A stretch of 64,000 nucleotides of DNA. Source: Prauserella rugosa (GTDB lineage: Bacteria; Actinomycetota; Actinomycetes; Mycobacteriales; Pseudonocardiaceae). Position numbers and translations under genes: made by a program. The stretch is taken from NCBI RefSeq assembly GCF_000719975.1, contig NZ_JOIJ01000002.1, forward strand, positions 248,001 to 312,000, read 5' to 3'. The notes beneath the pieces were generated by a model. That model saw only the letters and a list, made by a program, of their open reading frames with translations. It made no database searches and had not been told where the DNA came from. The first letter of the stretch is position 1; each line of letters begins with the position of its first letter. Below, in pieces: positions 61,898-64,000 of the stretch.

Positions 61898-62037
61898 CCG
61901 GCCATCGATCGAAGCCCTCGGGAAACTCCCGAGAGCCACTACCGAGGACCGGCTGCGGCGTCCCCGCACGCGGCGCGTGTCACTGCGGAATCTTCTCTGT
62001 GGTGTTGTCCGGCCCTGCCGGGGCGGGACCGGTGGAC

Positions 62038-62072
62038 CGAAGGGGAGCGACCCGCTGGGCCACTCCCCTTCG
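62038..62072 (-). terminator. Hairpin between rpsO and pnp
   Basis: CGAAGGGGAG (62038-62047) pairs with CTCCCCTTCG (62063-62072). It starts nine bases after the rpsO stop and probably ends or attenuates the rpsO transcript before pnp. Confidence 0.8.
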
Positions 62073-62080
62073 TCATGATG

Positions 62081-62350
62081 TCATCGGCGCAGGCCGAGTC
62101 GCTGGATCAGCGAACGGTAGCGCGCGATGTCCACCTTCATCACGTAGTTGAGCAGCCGGCGGCGACGGCCGACCAGCAGCAGCAGACCACGACGCGAGTG
62201 GTGGTCGTGCTTGTGGGTCTTGAGGTGCTCGGTGAGCCCGGTGATCCGCTTGGTCAGCAGGGCCACCTGCGCCTCGGGCGAACCCGTGTCCGACTCGTGC
62301 AAGCCGTACTCGGACAGGATCGCCTTCTTCTCGTCGGTGGACAGAGCCAC
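62081..62350 (-). CDS. rpsO: 30S ribosomal protein S15
   Basis: Ribosomal protein of the 30S platform, 89 residues, full length. Typical stretches [20 protein letters not shown] and [23 protein letters not shown] start with AAGGAG six bases upstream. rpsO-pnp order as in most bacteria. Confidence 0.98.
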   Translation of the reverse strand: MALSTDEKKAILSEYGLHESDTGSPEAQVALLTKRITGLTEHLKTHKHDHHSRRGLLLLVGRRRRLLNYVMKVDIARYRSLIQRLGLRR

Positions 62351-62447
62351 TCGTCACTCCTTGTGTTCAGTGCCGTGTTGTCAGTGTCAGTACCGGCCGC
62401 CACGGACCGCAGCCGGACTCAGCTGTTCAGCCTATCAGCGACCGCGG

Positions 62448-63155
62448 TCAACGCAGCGCATGCCCGAGGTCGAACCGGTCGACGGGCGTGTACACCGGAC
62501 CGCGGATCGGGCGCCCGCCCACATGCCCGCTCGGGTGCCGGTCGACCCGGTCCGCACGGGCGTCCGCCCGGCCCGTTCGGTGGTCGGTTCGGTGGCCAGT
62601 GCGCTGGTCCGCTGGGGAGTCCGCTGGGGAGTCCGCTGGGGAGTCACTGCGCAGCAGGACGACGGCGTCGGCCTCCCATTCCGGGCCCCGGTGACCGGCC
62701 AGCGCCTCTGCCCATGCGGCCAGCGCGGCGGGCGGTCCTCCTCTGGCCAGCGTGACGTGTGCGCGGAACGGGCGGCGTTCGTCGTCGCTGCGCGCGGCCG
62801 CGGCGACCTCGGCGAGCGCGTCGCCGCGCGTGTCGATGCCCGCCCACAGCACGCCGGGGAACGTGCCCGCGCCGGCGATCCGCAGCACCGGCGCGGTGAG
62901 CCCGTCGAGCCGGCGGGCGAGCCAGTCGCCACGCCGCCGCGGATCGTCCTCGCCGTAGAAACCGAGCGTGACGTGCCAGCCGTCCCTCGCGGTCCAGCGG
63001 AGCCTGCCCGCCCCCGCTGTGTCTGACCCCGCTGTGTCTGACCCCGCTGTGCCCGCCGACCCCGCTGTGGCCGGAGACGGCTCGGCGCGTGCGAGGTGTT
63101 CGCGCAACGCGTCGGCCGCGGCGTCGGGTACCGGGAAGGCACTGAATAGTCTCAC
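62448..63155 (-). CDS. thpR: RNA 2',3'-cyclic phosphodiesterase (2'-5' RNA ligase family, ThpR)
   Basis: Cytosolic 2H phosphoesterase opening 2',3'-cyclic phosphates on RNA ends. 235 residues. Two H-x-T motifs, WHVTLGFYG and AHVTLARGG, form the active site. Two low-complexity tracts coded by tandem repeats interrupt it: SAGTAGSDTAGSDTAGAG near residue 35 and DSPADSPADSPAD near residue 170, and the end is Arg/Asp/His-rich. GTG start overlaps the TGA of a 27-residue upstream ORF (GTGA). Confidence 0.9.
   Translation of the reverse strand: MRLFSAFPVPDAAADALREHLARAEPSPATAGSAGTAGSDTAGSDTAGAGRLRWTARDGWHVTLGFYGEDDPRRRGDWLARRLDGLTAPVLRIAGAGTFPGVLWAGIDTRGDALAEVAAAARSDDERRPFRAHVTLARGGPPAALAAWAEALAGHRGPEWEADAVVLLRSDSPADSPADSPADQRTGHRTDHRTGRADARADRVDRHPSGHVGGRPIRGPVYTPVDRFDLGHALR
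62609..62644 (-). repeat. 12-bp in-frame tandem repeat in thpR
   Basis: Three perfect plus-strand units CCGCTGGGGAGT, coding for DSPA repeats on the minus strand. Confidence 0.92.
63012..63070 (-). repeat. 15-bp in-frame tandem repeat in thpR 5' part
   Basis: Two identical units CCCCGCTGTGTCTGA (63012-63026, 63027-63041) followed by degenerate copies, coding for SDTAG repeats on the minus strand. Confidence 0.85.
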
Positions 63156-63235
63156 CGAACGGCGATCCTCCCCGAGTCCCTCACGCCGTCCGTGTCGTCC
63201 GTGCCGTCGGCGCCACCCGTGCCGTCGTCCCGCAT
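63152..63235 (-). CDS. Possible 27-residue ORF between HTH gene and thpR
   Basis: ATG 63235 begins two bases after the HTH gene stop and encodes an Asp/Gly/Thr-rich peptide starting MRDDGTGGADGTDDTDGV; its TGA overlaps the thpR GTG. AAGGA lies about twelve bases upstream. It may only couple translation; a chance reading frame is equally possible. Confidence 0.3.
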   Translation of the reverse strand: MRDDGTGGADGTDDTDGVRDSGRIAVR

Positions 63236-63237
63236 GG

Positions 63238-63720
63238 TCACCGCGGGTCCTTGCCCGCGCGGCGCAGCAGGTCGGCGATCGCGGGGAAGTCGGGGTCGAG
63301 GCGTTCGGCCGCCTCGAGCAGCTGCTCCCCCTCGGCGATCTCGCGCAGCGCCGTCAGCACGTCCTGGTCGTCCGGGCCCGCGGCCAGCGGCACGTTGTCC
63401 CTGCTGACCGTGGGGCGTGCGGCCTTGACGTCCTCGAGTGCCGCCTGGATCGCCTCCTTGCTGCCGCCCGCGACGTCGGGCCGCAGCACCTTCCGTTCCA
63501 GCATGATCAGCCTGGCCAGCACGACGGGATTGCCGATCTTCGCCCGGCGCCCGCTCATGACCTGGCTCAACATCGGTGCACTGATCCCCAGCACCTCGGC
63601 CAGATAGGCCTGCGACACGTCGAAGGCCACGACGAGCCTGCGCACCCGGTCGCCGAGCGGTTCCCCGTACCACTCACGCTGCAACGCGATGTTGCGCTGG
63701 ACGATCTTGTGGTCTTCCAC
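63238..63720 (-). CDS. Helix-turn-helix (XRE-like) DNA-binding protein
   Basis: 160 residues. N-terminal helix-turn-helix VAFDVSQAYLAEVLGISAPM followed by LSQVMSGRRAKIGNPVVLAR; C-terminal helical part rich in Ala/Glu (VLTALREIAEGEQLLEAAER) of unknown role. GTG at 63720 has CAGGGA five bases upstream. Target unknown; it precedes thpR on the same strand and may be co-transcribed. Confidence 0.8.
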   Translation of the reverse strand: MEDHKIVQRNIALQREWYGEPLGDRVRRLVVAFDVSQAYLAEVLGISAPMLSQVMSGRRAKIGNPVVLARLIMLERKVLRPDVAGGSKEAIQAALEDVKAARPTVSRDNVPLAAGPDDQDVLTALREIAEGEQLLEAAERLDPDFPAIADLLRRAGKDPR

Positions 63721-63903
63721 GTCAGTCCCTGCTCCCCTCGATGGTCCCGACCGCCCGCGTGTGCGTGTCGGACGGTCCCTGCGGGCATCCTGCCAGGTCG
63801 CGTCCGGCAACACGGACGGAACGGACCAGCCGTTCACTTTTGCACCCCGCCGGGCGAGTGTCATCGGACTCATCGGACGCGCGCACGCGGGGCGCGGAGC
63901 CGC

Positions 63904-64000
63904 TCAGGCGGGTCCGAGCAGCTCCCTGGTCCTGGTCACGTCGTCGGCCATCTGGTCGATCAGCCCCTGCGGGCCGTCGAACCGGATCTGCCCCCGCAGC
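63904..64000 (-). CDS. ribF: Riboflavin kinase/FAD synthetase RibF (partial, only C-terminal end)
   Basis: Reading from the right edge the minus strand gives LRGQIRFDGPQGLIDQMADD and then VTRTRELLGPA before TGA. This is the typical C-terminal end of RibF riboflavin kinase. Only about 32 codons are in the window. rpsO-adjacent ribF matches mycobacterial order (Rv2785c-Rv2786c), supporting the call. Confidence 0.75.
   Translation of the reverse strand, partial: LRGQIRFDGPQGLIDQMADDVTRTRELLGPA

Noticed and set aside
59516..62755. Plus-strand open frame of 1079 codons opposite pnp and rpsO
   Set aside because: Shadow of the real minus-strand genes in high-GC DNA: Arg/Ala/Asp/Val-heavy, no domain, no start signal, spans two genes and their terminator.

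Overview
The window is a high-GC (roughly 70%) actinobacterial chromosome segment, dense in GTG starts and ATGA/GTGA stop-start overlaps. Gene order on the left and middle follows the Mycobacterium tuberculosis block from the suf operon to fmt: sufR-sufB, divergent mptB, an ABC transporter, ctaA, ctaB, tkt-tal-zwf-opcA-pgl, secG-tpiA-pgk-gap, whiA-yvcK-rapZ-uvrC, ribH-ribBA-ribE-ribD-rpe, rsmB-fmt. The right end matches a second mycobacterial block (dapB, pepR, pnp, rpsO, ribF) joined directly to it. RbpA, WhiA, GpgS and OpcA confirm Actinobacteria. A member of the Pseudonocardiaceae (Saccharomonospora/Amycolatopsis-like) is my best inference; it is not proven by the sequence alone. No tRNA, rRNA, insertion sequence or CRISPR array was seen.

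Layout. 1-5.9 kb: end of sufB, its Fe-S regulator sufR with a palindromic operator, then divergently mptB and an ABC ATPase/permease pair. 6-15 kb: heme A synthase ctaA, an acyl desaturase, an ATP-grasp protein with a small partner, a quinone oxidoreductase, an FKBP lipoprotein, a HelD-type helicase and heme O synthase ctaB. 15.5-24 kb: pentose phosphate operon tkt-tal-pgi-zwf-opcA-pgl. 24-29.3 kb: an orphan DesK/NarX-type histidine kinase, then (minus strand) gap-pgk-tpiA-secG and rbpA. 29.5-36.4 kb: a three-gene SMC-kleisin-KITE-like operon (MukBEF/MksBEF/Wadjet-like) with no nuclease subunit beside it. 36.4-44.8 kb: a GT-C type membrane glycosyltransferase, gpgS and the uvrC-rapZ-yvcK-whiA operon. 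44.8-47.3 kb: HAD and dienelactone hydrolases, exonuclease III. 47.3-55.1 kb: rpe-ribD-ribE-ribBA-ribH-PH-domain operon, a flavoprotein, rsmB and fmt. 55.3-64 kb: acetyltransferase, small membrane proteins, dapB-pepR, pnp, rpsO, a 2',3'-cyclic phosphodiesterase, a helix-turn-helix protein and the end of ribF.

The genes are mostly housekeeping: carbon flux (glycolysis, pentose phosphate, G6PDH activation by OpcA), cofactors (heme A/O, flavins, Fe-S), cell-envelope sugars (MptB, GpgS), and RNA/DNA maintenance (PNPase, UvrC, RbpA, HelD). A striking shared signal is leaderless transcription: at eleven starts a TANNNT -10 hexamer lies 6 to 8 bases before an ATG or GTG.

The points most worth a second look are the SMC-type operon, whose ATPase has Asn where the catalytic Glu of Walker B is expected; a 35-bp duplication of the 5' end of tpiA around a 69-bp hairpin element, which makes a 35-residue overlapping upstream ORF; a leaderless 11-codon upstream ORF overlapping fmt; a structured pnp leader that traps its ribosome-binding site; and many short tandem repeats, both in coding sequence (opcA, uvrC, gpgS, thpR) and between genes.
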